Positions 20,578-32,988 of a stretch of DNA of 64,000 nt are shown in pieces; position 1 is the first letter of the stretch, and every line of letters begins with the position of its first letter. Both the position numbers and the translations under genes were made by a program. Source of the DNA: Cyrtodaria siliqua (taxonomy: Eukaryota; Mollusca; Bivalvia; Adapedonta; Hiatellidae); contig JAWPHD010000285.1 in the NCBI GenBank assembly GCA_037043455.1, forward strand, positions 62,001 through 126,000. The letters run 5' to 3'. The notes beneath the pieces are model-generated. The model searched no databases, was not told the DNA's origin, and was given only the letters and a program-made list of their open reading frames with translations.

Positions 20578-21413
20578 AGTACTACAGCTGCATGTTCTGT
20601 ATATACTACAGATGCGTGTTCTGTATATACTACAGCTGCATGTTCTGTATATACTACAGCTGCGTGTTCTGTATATACTACAGCTGCATGTTCTGTATAT
20701 ACTACAGCTGCGTGTTCTGTATATACTACAGCTGCGTGTTCTGTATATACTACAGCTGCGTGTTCTGTATATACTACAGCTGCGTGTTCTGCATATACTA
20801 CAGCTGCGTGTTCTGTATATACTACAGCTGCGTGTTCTGTATATACTACAGCTGCGTGTTCTGTAGTATAGCTGCGTGTTCTGTATATGCTACAGCTGCG
20901 TGTTCTGTATATGCTACAGCTGCGTGTTCTGTATATGCTACAGCTGCGTGTTCTCTATATACTACAGCTGCGTGTTCTGTATATGCTACAGCTGCGTGTT
21001 CTGTATATGCTACAGCTGCGTGTTCTGTAAATACTACAGCTGCGTGTTCTGTATATGCTACAGCTGCGTGTTCTGTATATGCTACAGCTCCGTGTTCTGT
21101 ATATACTACAGCTGCGTGTTCTGTATATGCTACAGCTGCGTGTTCTGTATATGCTACAGCTCCGTGTTCTGTATATACTACAGCTGCGTGTTCTGTATAT
21201 ACTACAGCTGCGTTTTCTGTATATACTACAGCTGCGTGTTCTGTATATGCTACAGCTGCGTTTTCTGTATATGCTACAGCTGCGTGTTATGTATATGCTA
21301 CAGCTCCGTGTTCTGTATATACTACAGATGCGTGTTCTGTATATACTACAGCTGCGTGTTCTGTATATACTACAGATGCGTGTTCTGTATATACTACAGC
21401 TGCGTGATTTAAA
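20578..21413. repeat. 24-bp minisatellite, about 35 copies
   Basis: The unit is TGCGTGTTCTGTATATACTA then CAGC, with TATGC and GCTCC variants. Overlapping ORFs in three plus frames are an artefact of a stop-free unit whose length is a multiple of 3. Confidence 0.95.
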
Positions 21414-21682
21414 TTAATGAAGGGTCACAAAGGAAACTTTTGTATGACTTGAATACCAATGATAACTTTTAGATTTGATAATGAAAATATCCAGCTTCCG
21501 GTCATCGTTTTATGTGCCACTCTTTTTTTTACATTATAAACTTTGACTGAACAGTTTAAAATGCTACAAACTTTTACCTTAACTTATAAAAATCAATTCA
21601 TATTAAAGACCAAATAGTCTATAAATAAAGAAAAACAAACAAGAGGTCAAATCTAATGAAACGCTCTACTGTAAGAGCAGAA

Positions 21683-22170
21683 CTATACTGAAAGGAAAAA
21701 GAAACGCAGGGTGCGTATTTCCGCTATATAGTGTATGTTTAATATGCTACTGCTTATCCAATGGTACAGGGCGACATTAGGCCTGTCCTTTTAGAAAGAA
21801 GGTTTAAACAGCACTGAAAATACCAATGGTTACCCCTTTAAAGTTTCATTATCGTCAGAATGCGCATTTGGCTCAAGCAGGTGAGCAAACTTAGGCTTTA
21901 AATGTTGCAATCAATTAACATTTAATACAGTATTGAACTGGCTCAATTTTTCAAAGAGGAACTTAGCATTTATGAATTTCTTGTTACAACGTGTACTTTG
22001 ATTAAAACGTCTACAACATCACAGCTGTGTCCTTTCTCTAACTAACTGCACTTTTTTTTTTTTACAAAACATCTTTGGATTTCCTTGGAATATATATGGA
22101 ATTAAGTGTGCAGTATATGCAATATATAGCGGAAATACGCACCCTGCGTTTCTTTTTCCTTTCAGTATAG
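21683..22170. mobile_element. 488-bp DNA transposon remnant with ~48-bp TIRs
   Basis: Left end CTATACTGAAAGGAAAAAGA and onward to GGGTGCGTATTTCCGC is repeated inverted at 22120-22170 almost perfectly. The TA dinucleotides at both ends suit a Tc1/mariner-type nonautonomous element. No transposase ORF inside. Confidence 0.85.
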
Positions 22171-22309
22171 ATGGGTTCATCCCTTATATTTTACTTCGAA
22201 GAAAAGCTGATTAGATAAGACATTTAAATTGTGATCAACTGTATGCCATGCTGTTGCTTTAGAAAAGGCTTGTAACGATCACACAATGGTCTACAGTTAA
22301 ACTTGTTCA

Positions 22310-23570
22310 AGAGACTATCTGCTTTGAGAGACCATCTGATTTATGAGACCCCTGTCTGCTTTAAGAGACCCCATGTCTGATTTAAGAGACCCCCTGTCTG
22401 CTTTAAGAGACCACATGCTTTGAGAGATCACCTGCTTTAAGAGACCCATTGAATGCTTTAAGAGTCCCCCTTCTGCTTTAAGAGACCACCTACTTTAAGG
22501 GACCACCTGTTTTAAGAGACCACCAGCTTTAAGAGACCATGTCTGCTTTAAAAGACCACCAGCTTTAAGAGACCCCCTGTCTGCTTTAAGAGACCACCTG
22601 CTTTAAGAGACCACCTGCTTTGAAAGACCACTTGCTTTGAGAGACCACCTGATTTTAGAGACCACTTCTTTTAAGAGACCACCAGCTTTAAGAGAACATG
22701 TCTGCTTTAAGAGACCACCTGCTTTAAGAGACCATGTCTGCCTTAAGAGACACCTGCTTTAAGAGACCACCTGCTTTTAGAGACCATCTGCTTTAAGAGA
22801 CCACCTGCTTTATGGACCATCTGCTTTAAGAGACCCCCTGTCTGCTTTAAGAGACCTCATGCTTTAAGAGACCACCTGCTTTAAGAGACCATCGTCTTTA
22901 AGAGATCACCTGCTTAGAGAGACCACCTGCCTTAAGAGACCCCTGTCTGCTTTAAGGACCACCTGCTTTAAGAGACCACCTGTTTTAAGAGATCACCTGC
23001 TTTAAGAGACCCATGTCAGCTTTAAGAGACAACCTGCTTTAAGAGACCACCTTCTTTAAGAGACCACCTGCTTTAAGGGACCACCTGCTTTGACAGACCA
23101 TCTGCTTTAAGGGACCCCTGTCTGTTTTAAGAGATCCCTGTCTGCTTCAAGAGATCACCTGCTTTGGGAGACCACCTGCTTTAAGAGACCCCCGTCTGCT
23201 TTAAGAGACCACCTGTTTTAAGAGACCACATGCTTTAAGAGACCACAAGTTTTAAGAGACCTCCTGCTTCGAGAGACCACAGGCTTTAAGAAACTCCCTG
23301 TCTGATTTAAGAGACCCCTATCTGCTTTAAGAGACCACCTGTTTTAAGAGACCCCTATCTGCTTTAAGAGACCACCTGTTTTAAGAGACTACCAGCTTTA
23401 TGGACCACCTGCTTTAAGAGACCCTCTGTCTGCTTTAAGAGACCTCCTGCTTTAAGAGACCATCTGCTTTAACAGACCACCTGCTTTAAGATACCCTTGT
23501 CTGCTTTAAGAGACCACCTGCTTTAAGAGACCATCTGCTTTAACAGACCACCAGTTCTGTTTTAAATTGA
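22310..23570. repeat. ~19-20-bp degenerate satellite 'CTTTAAGAGACCACCTG'
   Basis: Roughly 1.26 kb of units CTTTAAGAGACCACCTG with interspersed longer CCCCTGT-containing variants. A small related block is at 27192-27365. Confidence 0.93.
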
Positions 23571-23632
23571 AATACCCCTGTATTAAGAGCACCTGTGTTA
23601 AGAGACCATTTTTCTCTTCTCTGTATTAGTCT

Positions 23633-23790
23633 TTTAATACAGGGTGGGTTGTATTTTGTAGTATCATATCAGCTGTGGCAACCTATAACTGAACTTTTCC
23701 ATGAAATTAAATTACACTGCGGGTCTAAAATCCAGTTATAGGTTGTTACAGCTGAAATTATACTACATAATAATTCCAACCTGTAATACA
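23633..23790. mobile_element. Imperfect palindrome with ~65-bp arms
   Basis: GCAACCTATAACTGAA at 23678 and inverted TCCAGTTATAGGTTG at 23731 mark the inner arms; TAGTATCATATCAGCTG pairs with CAGCTGAAATTATACTA. The spacer is about 25 bp. Confidence 0.75.
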
Positions 23791-23799
23791 AATTGCGAG

Positions 23800-24840
23800 A
23801 CGAGTAAAAGGGAGGGCAAAATTAGTCTTCAACACACATGGTCTCTAAAGACTGGAATGTTTTAATTTGAAAAGAGCAGAAAGCCAACAAATTATCGTCC
23901 TGTTTACTTTAGTAAAGACCCTCTATCAATACATGTTGGGGTTCTAAAGAAGTAGCAATTGAAAATGTTTCTTTTTAATCTATTTTTAAACATGGCAACC
24001 ATTTTGGATTGTGCAGGTAATTGGAATTTTAGTAAGGATGTCTAGGCATCCCAAGGGTGGTTGTGTGAAGTTGCATGAAACTCTGCCCACTGGCAGTAGC
24101 TTGGAATATGAATACATCGTGCAATCTCCTATCATTTAATCTCATATTATAATGAAATAGTTAACACCAAGTATCGACTATCTACTTTTATACAAAACTA
24201 TAAACTTAAGGTTACAGTATAATCTTGTCTCACTCTAAAGTTTGGTTTCTAAAACACAACAAATTGTCAAAAACAAGCTGTCTTGACCTTTGCGGGCATA
24301 TGAAAGACTACATTCCTACTTCTCACAAATGTCACTGAGAGAAACAAAATTAAACATTAGAAGATCTTTCATGAGTATCCGTGTATGATCGGGAATTCCA
24401 ACACGAGGCTCTGATTAAAACAGTCATCCCGAAGATTGAAAGCTGAAAAAGATACCCATGATAGATTGTTTTCTTGCATACCATTAACATTGTGTGCGTT
24501 GAAAGTGTCAATTACCAACGTTTTGCATTTTTATTTAAGTAGCAACGAACATGCAACTGCTGATGTTACTGGCATCATTGTTGATGCACGTGACTTTTAT
24601 CCCATCTGTAAGATCTGACTTTCTTGCACTCATGTAAAACACGGATAACCTTGTCTGTATGAAAGAATATTATTATTGGTATCACACTGAATATCGCTTC
24701 ACTCATAATGGACAAAAAACAAATCACTGCAATATGCCAACTTTTTTGCAAAAAAAGGAACCAATACTCACGTAAACAATTGTTTAATAAAATACTGTAT
24801 AATAAACTATTTATAAATTATCACTCATTATAAGTGCAAA
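23800..24840. other. Non-coding sequence
   Basis: Nothing recognised; short ORFs only. Confidence 0.4.
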
Positions 24841-25170
24841 AGCAAGCATCACCCAAGTGAACTATCTATCACCCAAGTGAACTATCTAACAATTATTACT
24901 CAAGTGAACTATTTTATATCAATTATCACTGCAACTATTTATAATTTTTCACTCATTACATGGGAAAAAGCAAGCATCACCCAAGTGAACAATTATCACT
25001 CAAGTGAACTATTTCATATCTATTATCACTGCAACTATTTACAAATTATCACTCATTACAAGGAAAAAAGCAATCATCACCCAAGTGAACTATCTATCAA
25101 TTATCACTCAAGTGACCAATCTAGCATTTATTAACTCAAGTAAAGTATTTCAAATCAATAATGACTCAAG
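24841..25170. repeat. Degenerate tandem repeats of 'ATCACTCAAGTGAACTATTT'
   Basis: Irregular 15-25-bp motifs are arranged in larger blocks of about 110 bp (compare 24850-24960 with 24965-25075). Confidence 0.75.
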
Positions 25171-25261
25171 TGAATAAAAACTGTAATTCATAACAGAAAA
25201 ACTCATATCTGTTTTGAAAATGACATCAATGTAACTGTTGTCTTCAAATAATACAGTTGAA

Positions 25262-25326
25262 AGTGGGTCATCAAAGTGGGTCATCAAAGTGGGTCATCAA
25301 AGTGGGTCATTAAAGTGGGTCATCAA
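25262..25326. repeat. 13-bp tandem repeat, 5 copies
   Basis: The unit is GTGGGTCATCAAA. Confidence 0.92.
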
Positions 25327-25839
25327 ATTGATCTGAATCATCCTAAAAGAGATCTAGTATGCGATGAGTTGTTGATGATTCAATGTCTTTTTGTACATTC
25401 ACGAGTCTATCATCCCCTGCAAAGTTCATTTCCATAACAAGTAGAAAAATAGGGTCTGAGCCCAAAGCATTTGTGAAAATGCACCTCTCTTTCATACCAT
25501 TTGGTTACCAATTTAAAACACAATACACACTCACATCAAAAGCTTCCCGTACACCAAGTGCAATGATACATGTAAATTCAGGCTTGTATGAATCACATTA
25601 CAATGTCACAATGTTGGTTGATACACAAACTTACTCCGTCGCCATTCGCTGAATCCTCTATCATGTCTATTGGCTACAAGTATCGGAGGTAAAGCACAGA
25701 TCACTTTTTATTTTAAGAGGGGGATACAATTCCCATAGCTAATCTTCTCTGAGGTCCTCTTTCAAGTGAATTGTGGGAATGTTTAATTTTATGATTTAAA
25801 AAAAGAAATGTCACAGTAAATGACAAATGCCACCACAAA

Positions 25840-26035
25840 GGTTTTTTGACCTTTGACCTCCCACTGTGACCTTTACCTTTGAGGTACATACCAGACTCTT
25901 GTATGGGCCATACATTCTCATTGTGTTTAAAGTTATGGCTGAAACATGATTGTTTCAGACAGAGGAACGAACAAACAAACGGACAGTTGGTGCAATTACT
26001 ATGCTTCCCTTCCGGGGCATTAAATAAAACTGGAC
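25840..26035 (-). repeat. Interspersed mollusc-type repeat fragment
   Basis: Contains GACCTTTGACCTCCCACTGT and AAAGTTATGGCTGAAACATG followed by an ACGAAC-rich stretch. A related fragment is at 58380-58570. The parent element and its orientation are unknown. Confidence 0.5.
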
Positions 26036-26385
26036 TAAAAAACTTGACAGGAAAATGAGCTTTCATAGGGCCGCAAATGTAAGACATTTTGTCAGTAAAA
26101 CTGAGGACACCGTCTTTCATAGAAATGTTTTGGATGTCAGGTACTCAGCCATATGTATATCATGAAGTTAAACAAGGGCCACAACTCAAGTCAATTTTTT
26201 ACATATAAACTTTATTTATCTTAACCTGAATTTTGTTAAAATAAAGTCAATGTACATCAAATCTGTTATAATTATATAAAATGCTTTTAACACAGATGTT
26301 GTCAAAATAAACCAAATATAGATAAACAATTTGGTTATGAATTAATAAGGACCTTTATATTTAGCACCTGAGCTTTGATTATTTT

Positions 26386-26865
26386 TAAATGTCTGCAACT
26401 CTCATCATAGTTTAAAGTAAATTATTAAATGTCTGTAACTCCCATCAGAGTTTAAAGTAAATTATTAAATGTCTGCAACTCCCATCATAGTTTAAAGTAA
26501 ATTATTAAATGTCTGTAACTCCCATCAGAGTTTAAAGTAAATTATTAAATGTATGTAACTCCCATCAGAGTTCAAAGTTAATTATTAAATGTCTGTAACT
26601 CCCATCAGAGTTTAAAGTTAATTATTAAATGTCTGTAACTCCCATCAGAGTTTAAAGTTAATTTTTAAATGTCTGTAACTCCCATCAGAGTTTAAAGTAA
26701 ATTATTAAATGTCTGTAACTCCCATCATAGTTCAAAGTTAATTATTAAATGTTTGTAACTCCCATCAGAGTTTAAAGTTAATTATTAAATGTCTGTAACT
26801 CCCATCAGAGTTTAAAGTTAATTATTAAATGTCTGTAAATCCCATCAGAGTTTAAAGTAAATTAT
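26386..26865. repeat. 40-bp minisatellite, about 12 copies
   Basis: The unit is ATTATTAAATGTCTGTAACT then CCCATCAGAGTTTAAAGTAA. Confidence 0.94.
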
Positions 26866-27191
26866 TCATTTCTAAAATGACCTAGGGGATGTATATATAT
26901 TTTTTTCTTTTTCAATCAATAAAGCCCTTAAAAAGAGAATTCTAAGTAAAACACGGGGCCATAACTCTGTACATTGTACTTATTTACAAAACTTCCAAAA
27001 GTTATTGAGTGGAAATGTGGAAACCCGAACCATGACCGATAATGCCTACCACAATGACATATACTACAATGTCTCGAATATAGCACAAGCTAACAAAATT
27101 GGTATACATAATTAAAGTCTGAAAATTAAGCAAATTCAAGTACTCCTCAAAACATGCTGTTGTCTTTTTTTATGTATTGCCAAACCTGCTC

Positions 27192-27365
27192 AGGAGACAA
27201 CCTCATTTAAGAGACCGTCTGTTTTAAGATACCGTCTGTTTTAAGAGATCATCTGTTTTAAGAGACCCCCATTTTGGTTCCTGAATGTTTAAAATTGCAA
27301 TTGCCCCAAATTAAGAGACCACCTGTGTTTATAAGTGACCAATATTTATCTTCCATTTAGTGATC
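27192..27365. repeat. Short outlying block of the TTTAAGAGACC satellite
   Basis: Units such as CTGTTTTAAGAGACC match the array at 22310-23570. Confidence 0.8.
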
Positions 27366-27670
27366 TCTTAAATCAGGTTTGACTGTGTGTCATAACCCCT
27401 GTCTTGTTCTCTAGATGATTTTAATACTGTCTTGATGCAAGTCCACACACTTTCTTTACTGTGCAGTCACAAAGTGTTCACGTCATCATTTTTTCACACA
27501 TTTCAAAATCCATGAACTGCAAACTCACCGTGATTTGGAAGGGATAAAGGTGCGTTAGAAATATATAAATAATTACCGCCAAGTTGAGTGTTAGTCCGTT
27601 AAAGCTAAATACTTTCTACAAGAAATTGATTGATTATGTTTATAATTGTACATTTACTAAATGGAGGTCT

Positions 27671-27941
27671 CATTATGTGGTCCGAGTATTAACTTTCATA
27701 CCCTATCCATCCCCTTCTCCAAGAAGCGAAAATGGGCTGGGGTATGAAATAAAACAAATTTTGGCTTAAAACGTTTTCATATTGTAAAATTAAAACATTT
27801 AATAGGTAGTTTTAAACAGGTTATTGCATTTTTATGAATAAAAATGTTTTTAAATGTGTTTTATTGTCGAAATATCCATTGTAAAAATCCTGTTATAAGA
27901 TTTCCAAACGCTTAATGAAATTAAGGCCGGACCACGTAATG
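27671..27941 (+). mobile_element. MITE family A, copy 2, with terminal inverted repeats
   Basis: Ends CATTATGTGGTCCG and CGGACCACGTAATG are inverted repeats of each other. The inner sequence is the inverted relative of 1781-2063. Length 271 bp; no ORF. Confidence 0.8.
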
Positions 27942-28221
27942 TAGATGGAGCATTTAAGCAATGCCGCATTTAAGCAACAATGGTGCCGAAAGAATTTAAC
28001 TGATTATAAGTAAAATATAAAGAGAAACAAATCAAATTGAATTGTATATCAACTAATGATACATATATTTGCAACAGCTTCTAGCTATACCCGGAATATT
28101 TACTATTCTAGCTAGTATCTTGAACAGGTAAAGAATAAAACATCTCAATACTACATGAACTATTGTGTAAAGTTTGGAGAGAATTGTGAGATAGGATGAA
28201 TGAATGTTGGGTTAGCTTTAC
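27942..28221. other. Non-coding sequence
   Basis: Nothing recognised. Confidence 0.4.
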
Positions 28222-28395
28222 AACTGCATGGTAACTGTTATAACTGCATGGCAATTGTTATAACTGCATGACAATTCATGCATGGCAATTGTTATAACTG
28301 CATGACAATTGTTGCATGGCAATGGTTATAACTGCATGACAATTGTTGCATGGCAATGGTTATAACTGCATGACAATTCTTGCATGGCAATTGTT
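28222..28395. repeat. ~34-bp tandem repeat, about 5 copies
   Basis: The unit is GGTTATAACTGCATGACAAT then TGTTGCATGGCAAT. Confidence 0.88.
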
Positions 28396-28899
28396 TCAGT
28401 TAACGAGAATAAATCAAACAAGTGTTTGTTCAATCTGTGATTATTTTTTTAAAAATTGCATTTTTGCTTTCAAATAATGCAAAACCAATGGTTAATTCAC
28501 ATGTTTATGGCAATCAAACCAGCTCTGAATAATAGCATATTTACAAACTTTGAGCCTATCTAAAACATACTGCACTGGCCTATTATAATGAAAAACAAAG
28601 AAACACTGAATGGCGTAACAAACGTTAACACGCACTCTAAAATGTTATTTTGAATTAAGAATTTCTTAATAGCTATGCATCTTAAACAGTGTAAACAAAA
28701 AGCAAGCTATGATATAGCAAGATACTTCACTCAAAATAGCAAACAAGAAACACTAAAACAGCTCACTAAAAGAAATGATATATTACGCGGAAAGAACTTG
28801 GTATATGATCGCATGGACAGTATTTATATATGATTATATATAAGGTTATCAGTAAACTGTAACAAGATGGGTAACTTGGCCCGCCCGTGTGGTACATAC

Positions 28900-29022
28900 C
28901 TGCAGATCCTCCCCATCTTTCTGACGTTTGAGGGCCTCTTTATACTCTCTCTCCGCTTTCTGCTCCAGTCGCCTCGTCTCCATACGCACACCCTCCTTAC
29001 GAATCTCCGCCTCCGACAGCCG
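28900..29022 (-). CDS. CFAP74: CFAP74-like exon, charged helix, acceptor not identified
   Basis: The donor CTGCAG|GTATGT is clear. Upstream, 41 codons read RLSEAEIRKEGVRMETRRLE and continue to KRQKDGEDLQ, a strongly charged alpha-helical segment with higher GC than the flanks. No AG with a pyrimidine tract is visible at the 5' side; the frame stays open three codons further (to 29031) and then meets TAA/TGA. The exon start may have been lost by deletion or may use a diverged splice site. The placement in the gene is inferred from strand, order and phase. Confidence 0.6.
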
Positions 29023-29497
29023 TGGAACATAATATTATCAGCAGATATTGTAATATCTTACCTCCTACTAATTTCTAGCATTTTCATTGTCTTAAAGGAA
29101 TCACGTGAATGCCGTGTATAAACCATACACAGCAACTTTTCTATACATGCCCAACATGACGATGTTTGTTGTGACTTCACATACTTTTCAGATGGTAAAT
29201 CGTGAATTTTACTTAAAATTTGAGTCGTAAACCAATGAAGCAACGCGTTGCATTATATAATTTAGTCAATAAGATATATCTTGTCTAATCACAATTTATA
29301 GTTAAAATAAATGTTTGGTCAGTTTCATTTAATTGCTTAATGTCCAAAATATACTTGAAATGTGTATCTTTTCTTCAATAGTCTGAAAAAGGCTTACACT
29401 GGTATCTTATATGGAAGCCATGTTTATTCGATTAATGATCGATCATCGGTTGGTTGAAAATTCTGATGATCGATCATGAATTTTCAACCGATTCCCG

Positions 29498-29912
29498 ACA
29501 CTAATTCCTACATGAATTCAGTGGGGCTTCCTTCCCGACACAAATTCCTACATGAATGCAGTGATTCCCAACACTAATCCCTACATGAATACAGTGGGGC
29601 TTCCCGACACTAATTCCTATATGAATGCAGTGATTCCCGACACTAATTCCTACATGAATGCAGTGGGCCGTTTCCTGACACTAATTCCTACATGAATGCA
29701 GTGATTCCCAACACTAATTCCTACATGAATGCAGTGGGGCTTCCCGACACTAATTCCTACATGAATGCAGTGATTCCCAACACTAATTCCTACATGAATG
29801 TAGTGGGCCGATTCCCGACACTAATTCCTACATGAATGCAGTGATTCCTGACACTAATTCCTACATGAATGCAGTGATTCCCGACACTAATTCCTACATG
29901 AATGCAAGGGGG
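29498..29912. repeat. ~33-bp minisatellite, about 12 copies
   Basis: The unit core is ACACTAATTCCTACATGAAT then GCAGTG with alternating ATTCCCG/GGGCTTCCCG linkers. A hairpin (ATCGGTTGGTTGAAAATTC with its inverse) lies just before it at 29445-29492. Confidence 0.9.
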
Positions 29913-30180
29913 CTTCCGAATGTTCAAGTGTAAATGGTTTCAGTAACTCCTAACAGAAATTACTGACAGATGACTTATTACACTGTCTTTGAAAACATAT
30001 GTCTAATAAATTGATACAACTTTCAGGCCAGCCTTAAACATATAAGTTGGGATGCTGGTTTCCCTACCTACCACAAAAAAAGGCACAATCTAAAACTTTG
30101 AATAGTAATTCTTTTTTTGTGTGTTATTTTCAGTATAAAAGTGTAAAAATGTCCTACATACCCATTTATAAATTGCTGGG

Positions 30181-30535
30181 TCTGGAAACAACACATTGTG
30201 TAAGGATGGCCTTTATAGATACTATGCTGTTACACTGGAAACAACACATTGTGTAAGGATGGCCTTTATAGATACTATGCTGTTACTCTGGAAACAACAC
30301 ATTGTGTAAGGATGGCCTTTATAGATACTATGCTGTTACTCTGGAAACAACACATTGTGTAAGGATGGCCTTTATAGATACTATGCTGTTACTCTGGAAA
30401 CAACACATTGTGTAAGGATGGCCTTTATAGATACTACGCTGTTACTCTGGAAACAACACATTGTGTAAGGATGGCCTTTATAGATACTAATCTGTTACTC
30501 TGGAAACAACACATTGTGTAAGGATGGCCTTTATA
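30181..30535. repeat. 53-bp minisatellite, about 6.7 copies
   Basis: The unit is CTGGAAACAACACATTGTGT then AAGGATGGCCTTTATAGATA and CTATGCTGTTACT. Copies are nearly identical. It ends about 40 bp from a host splice donor. Confidence 0.95.
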
Positions 30536-30577
30536 GCTACAGAATCAATAACTCTAAAATACATCAATATCAGTTAC

Positions 30578-30678
30578 CTCCCCTGGTGAGATGGTCCCTA
30601 CAGATGGTGAAATGGTGATAGGAGCATCCTCTGGTACAACAAACTCAAACGATGTAGGACCAACTGGTGCTATCTCTC
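30578..30678 (-). CDS. CFAP74: CFAP74-like exon, start of another ASH domain
   Basis: Acceptor TTTTTCAG and donor GGGGAG|GTAACTG bound 101 nt (two bases plus 33 codons, ending phase 0). The peptide begins EIAPVGPTSFEFVVPEDAPI and ends TISPSVGTISPGE. 'I.I.P..G.I.PGE' is the usual strand-turn of ASH/MSP domains. The intron downstream contains the 53-bp array at 30181-30535. The next expected residues would start a new exon, but the only candidate (28900-29022) lacks an obvious acceptor. Confidence 0.8.
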
Positions 30679-31101
30679 CTGAAAAATGGAACGCACACAT
30701 TTATCAAGACGTGTGAAGCTGGGGCCAATAAGCTTATTAGAACTCTGCACCACCTATATTCTCCATGATGGTGGCACGTCTGATGGGAAACTTCCTCTTT
30801 CCTCTATCTCCTTTTGAAGTTGCTCACTCTCCCAATATGACCCCTTGAGTGTTAATGGGACACAAAACCCTATTCATTTTGTATGTATTACCCGCATTTT
30901 TACAACTGGGGCGAATATAAATAAGGCCCCGATAACCTTGCTGTTTCATATACTTATACTGTTAACATAATACAGTGAGGCATATTTGTGTATGCAATAA
31001 CTACCATGATCTTAAATCTTGTTCGTATTCATTTTATGAAACCAGTTCAGTTAAACTATCCAATCAAAACTGGCTAGATGCTATTTTTAAACCACGTTTA
31101 C

Positions 31102-31277
31102 CTTTGCCAATCCTGGGCACTGGATGTGTAAACTCGTTCATACTGATGTGAGAGTTGACCACATGCAGGGCAGTGGTGGAGACATCATACAAGGCCGTGG
31201 CGGCAAAGTGGATCACCTGGTTGGATAGTCCTAATGGAGGCAGGACTCCTACACCTTTACACTGAATCTTAAACTCC
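31102..31277 (-). CDS. CFAP74: CFAP74-like exon
   Basis: Acceptor CTTGTAG and donor AAAG|GTAAAC bound 176 nt: one base, 58 codons, one base. The peptide starts EFKIQCKGVGVLPPLGLSNQ, continues VIHFAATALYDVSTTALHVV and ends FTHPVPRIGK, with a split Gly codon (G|GA) into the next exon. 'C.G.G..P.L..S...I.F..TA' is the canonical join between two ASH domains. It is intact in this window. Confidence 0.83.
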
Positions 31278-31373
31278 CTACAAGTAGTGTAGACAAGGTT
31301 TATAAAAGAAAGTAAAATATCAGCATAGATTAGCAAGAGGCGAATTCCGACAATGTAGAAACTCTCATGTGAT

Positions 31374-31450
31374 TTTTACAGATGGCCGGAGGTATACAGT
31401 AACGGTTCTACTCAGGAAAATGGGCCGGTCTGCCTCTACCACAAAATAAA
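31374..31450 (+). mobile_element. SINE body fragment
   Basis: GGTTCTACTCAGGAAAATGG matches the body of the fragment at 16810-16962 in opposite orientation. Confidence 0.6.
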
Positions 31451-31479
31451 ATCGACCATCATATGATATATAGCCTAAT

Positions 31480-31760
31480 ATGTGCTAAAAATGATTGACT
31501 GAATTGGATTTTATAGTCGCACCAACAGCTAAGGTCATATGGCGACTTTCCAGCTTGCATTGGTGGAGGAAGACCCCAGGTGCCCCTCCGGGCAATTTTC
31601 GTGCACGGGCGGGCACCTGGGTAGAACCACCGACGTTCCGCAAGCCAGCTGGATAGCTTCCTCACATAAAGATTCCTAGGCCCCTGAGGGATCTAACCTA
31701 AAGCGGTGAGGGGCAACTGATTTCAAGTCAGAGACGTTAACCACTCGGCCACGGACGCCC
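31480..31760 (-). mobile_element. tRNA-Ser-derived SINE
   Basis: On the minus strand the head reads GTCCGTGGCCGAGTGGTTAA (A box TGGCCGAGTGG), then CTCTGACTTGAAATCAGT, which is the anticodon arm of tRNA-Ser(UGA), then a degenerate B box GGTTAGATCCC. The ~200-bp body with GGGCACCTGGGGTCTTCCTC is not tRNA. The head is too degenerate to be a functional tRNA gene. Confidence 0.85.
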
Positions 31761-31967
31761 TCTGCTAAAAATGACAAAAAACACCCTTCAAACAAACAAA
31801 CTTATCCTATTGAGGACTCAACGCGAAACTATTTTATCTTGTTCTTTATTTGTAGATAGTAACAATAGTTTCACATTTACCGCTTGAGTCATGCATTTGT
31901 GAAAGAAGCAACTTTTTCTGCTAATTTTGGATGATAATTTTAATAATAATTTTAAAACATATTTCTC

Positions 31968-32988
31968 TATTGTAAAGTTATCATAGGATATTTCTATTGT
32001 AAAGTTATCGTAGGATATCTCTTGTAAAAGTTATCGTAGGATATCTCTATGGTAAAGTTGTCGTAGGATATTTCTATTGTAAAGTTATCGTAGGATATTT
32101 CTCTATTGTAAAGTTATCGTAGGATATTTCTATTGTAAAGTTATTGTAGGATATTTCTCTATTGTAAAGTTATCGTAGGATATTTCTATTGTAAAGTTAT
32201 TGTAGAATATTTCTCTATTGTAAAGTTATCGTAGGATATTTCTATATTGTAAAGTTATCGTAGGATATTTATATTGTAAAGTTATTGTAGAATATTTCTC
32301 TATTGTAAAGTTATCGTAGGATATTTCTATTGTAAAGTTATCGTAGGATATCTCTATTGTAAAGTTATCGTAGGATATCTCTATTGTAAAGTTATCGTAG
32401 GATATTTCTATTGTAAAGTTATTGTAGAATATTTCTCTATTGTAAAGTTATCGTAGGATATTTCTATTGTAAAGTTATCGTAGGTTATTTCTATTGTAAA
32501 GTTATTGTAGAATATTTCTCTATTGTAAAGTTATCGTAGGATATTTCTATTGTAAAGTTATCGTAGGATATTTCTATTGTAAAGTTATCGTAGGATATCT
32601 CTATTGTAAAGTTATCGTAGGATATTTCTATTGTAAAGTTATTGTAGAATATTTCTCTATTGTAAAGTTATCGTAGGATATTTCTATTGTAAAGTTATCG
32701 TAGGATATTTCTATTGTAAAGTTATTGTAGAATATTTCTCTATTGTAAAAATATCGTAGGATATTTCTATTGTAAAGTTATCGTAGGATATCTCTATTGT
32801 AAAGTTATCGTAGGATATTTCTTTTGTAAAGTTATTGTAGAATATTTCTCTATTGTAAAGTTATTGTAGGATATTTCTATTGTAAAGTTATTGTAGGATA
32901 TTTCTCTATTGTAAAGTTATTGTAGAATATCTCTATTGTAAAGTTATTGTAGGATATTTCTATTGTAAAGTTATCGTAGGATATTTCT
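31968..32988. repeat. ~24-26-bp minisatellite, about 40 copies
   Basis: The unit is TTCTATTGTAAAGTTATCGT then AGGATA, with a recurring longer variant TTCTCTATTG giving a higher-order pattern. Confidence 0.95.

Noticed and set aside
20501..21417. ORFs of 106-271 codons rich in TTAACSVY or YILQLRVL repeats
   Set aside because: Translation of a 24-bp minisatellite; open in all three plus frames.
25713..26120. 135-codon minus-strand ORF
   Set aside because: It overlaps an interspersed repeat fragment also found at 58380-58570.
31685..31760. Functional tRNA-Ser gene
   Set aside because: B box and 3' acceptor stem are degraded and the sequence is the head of a SINE.
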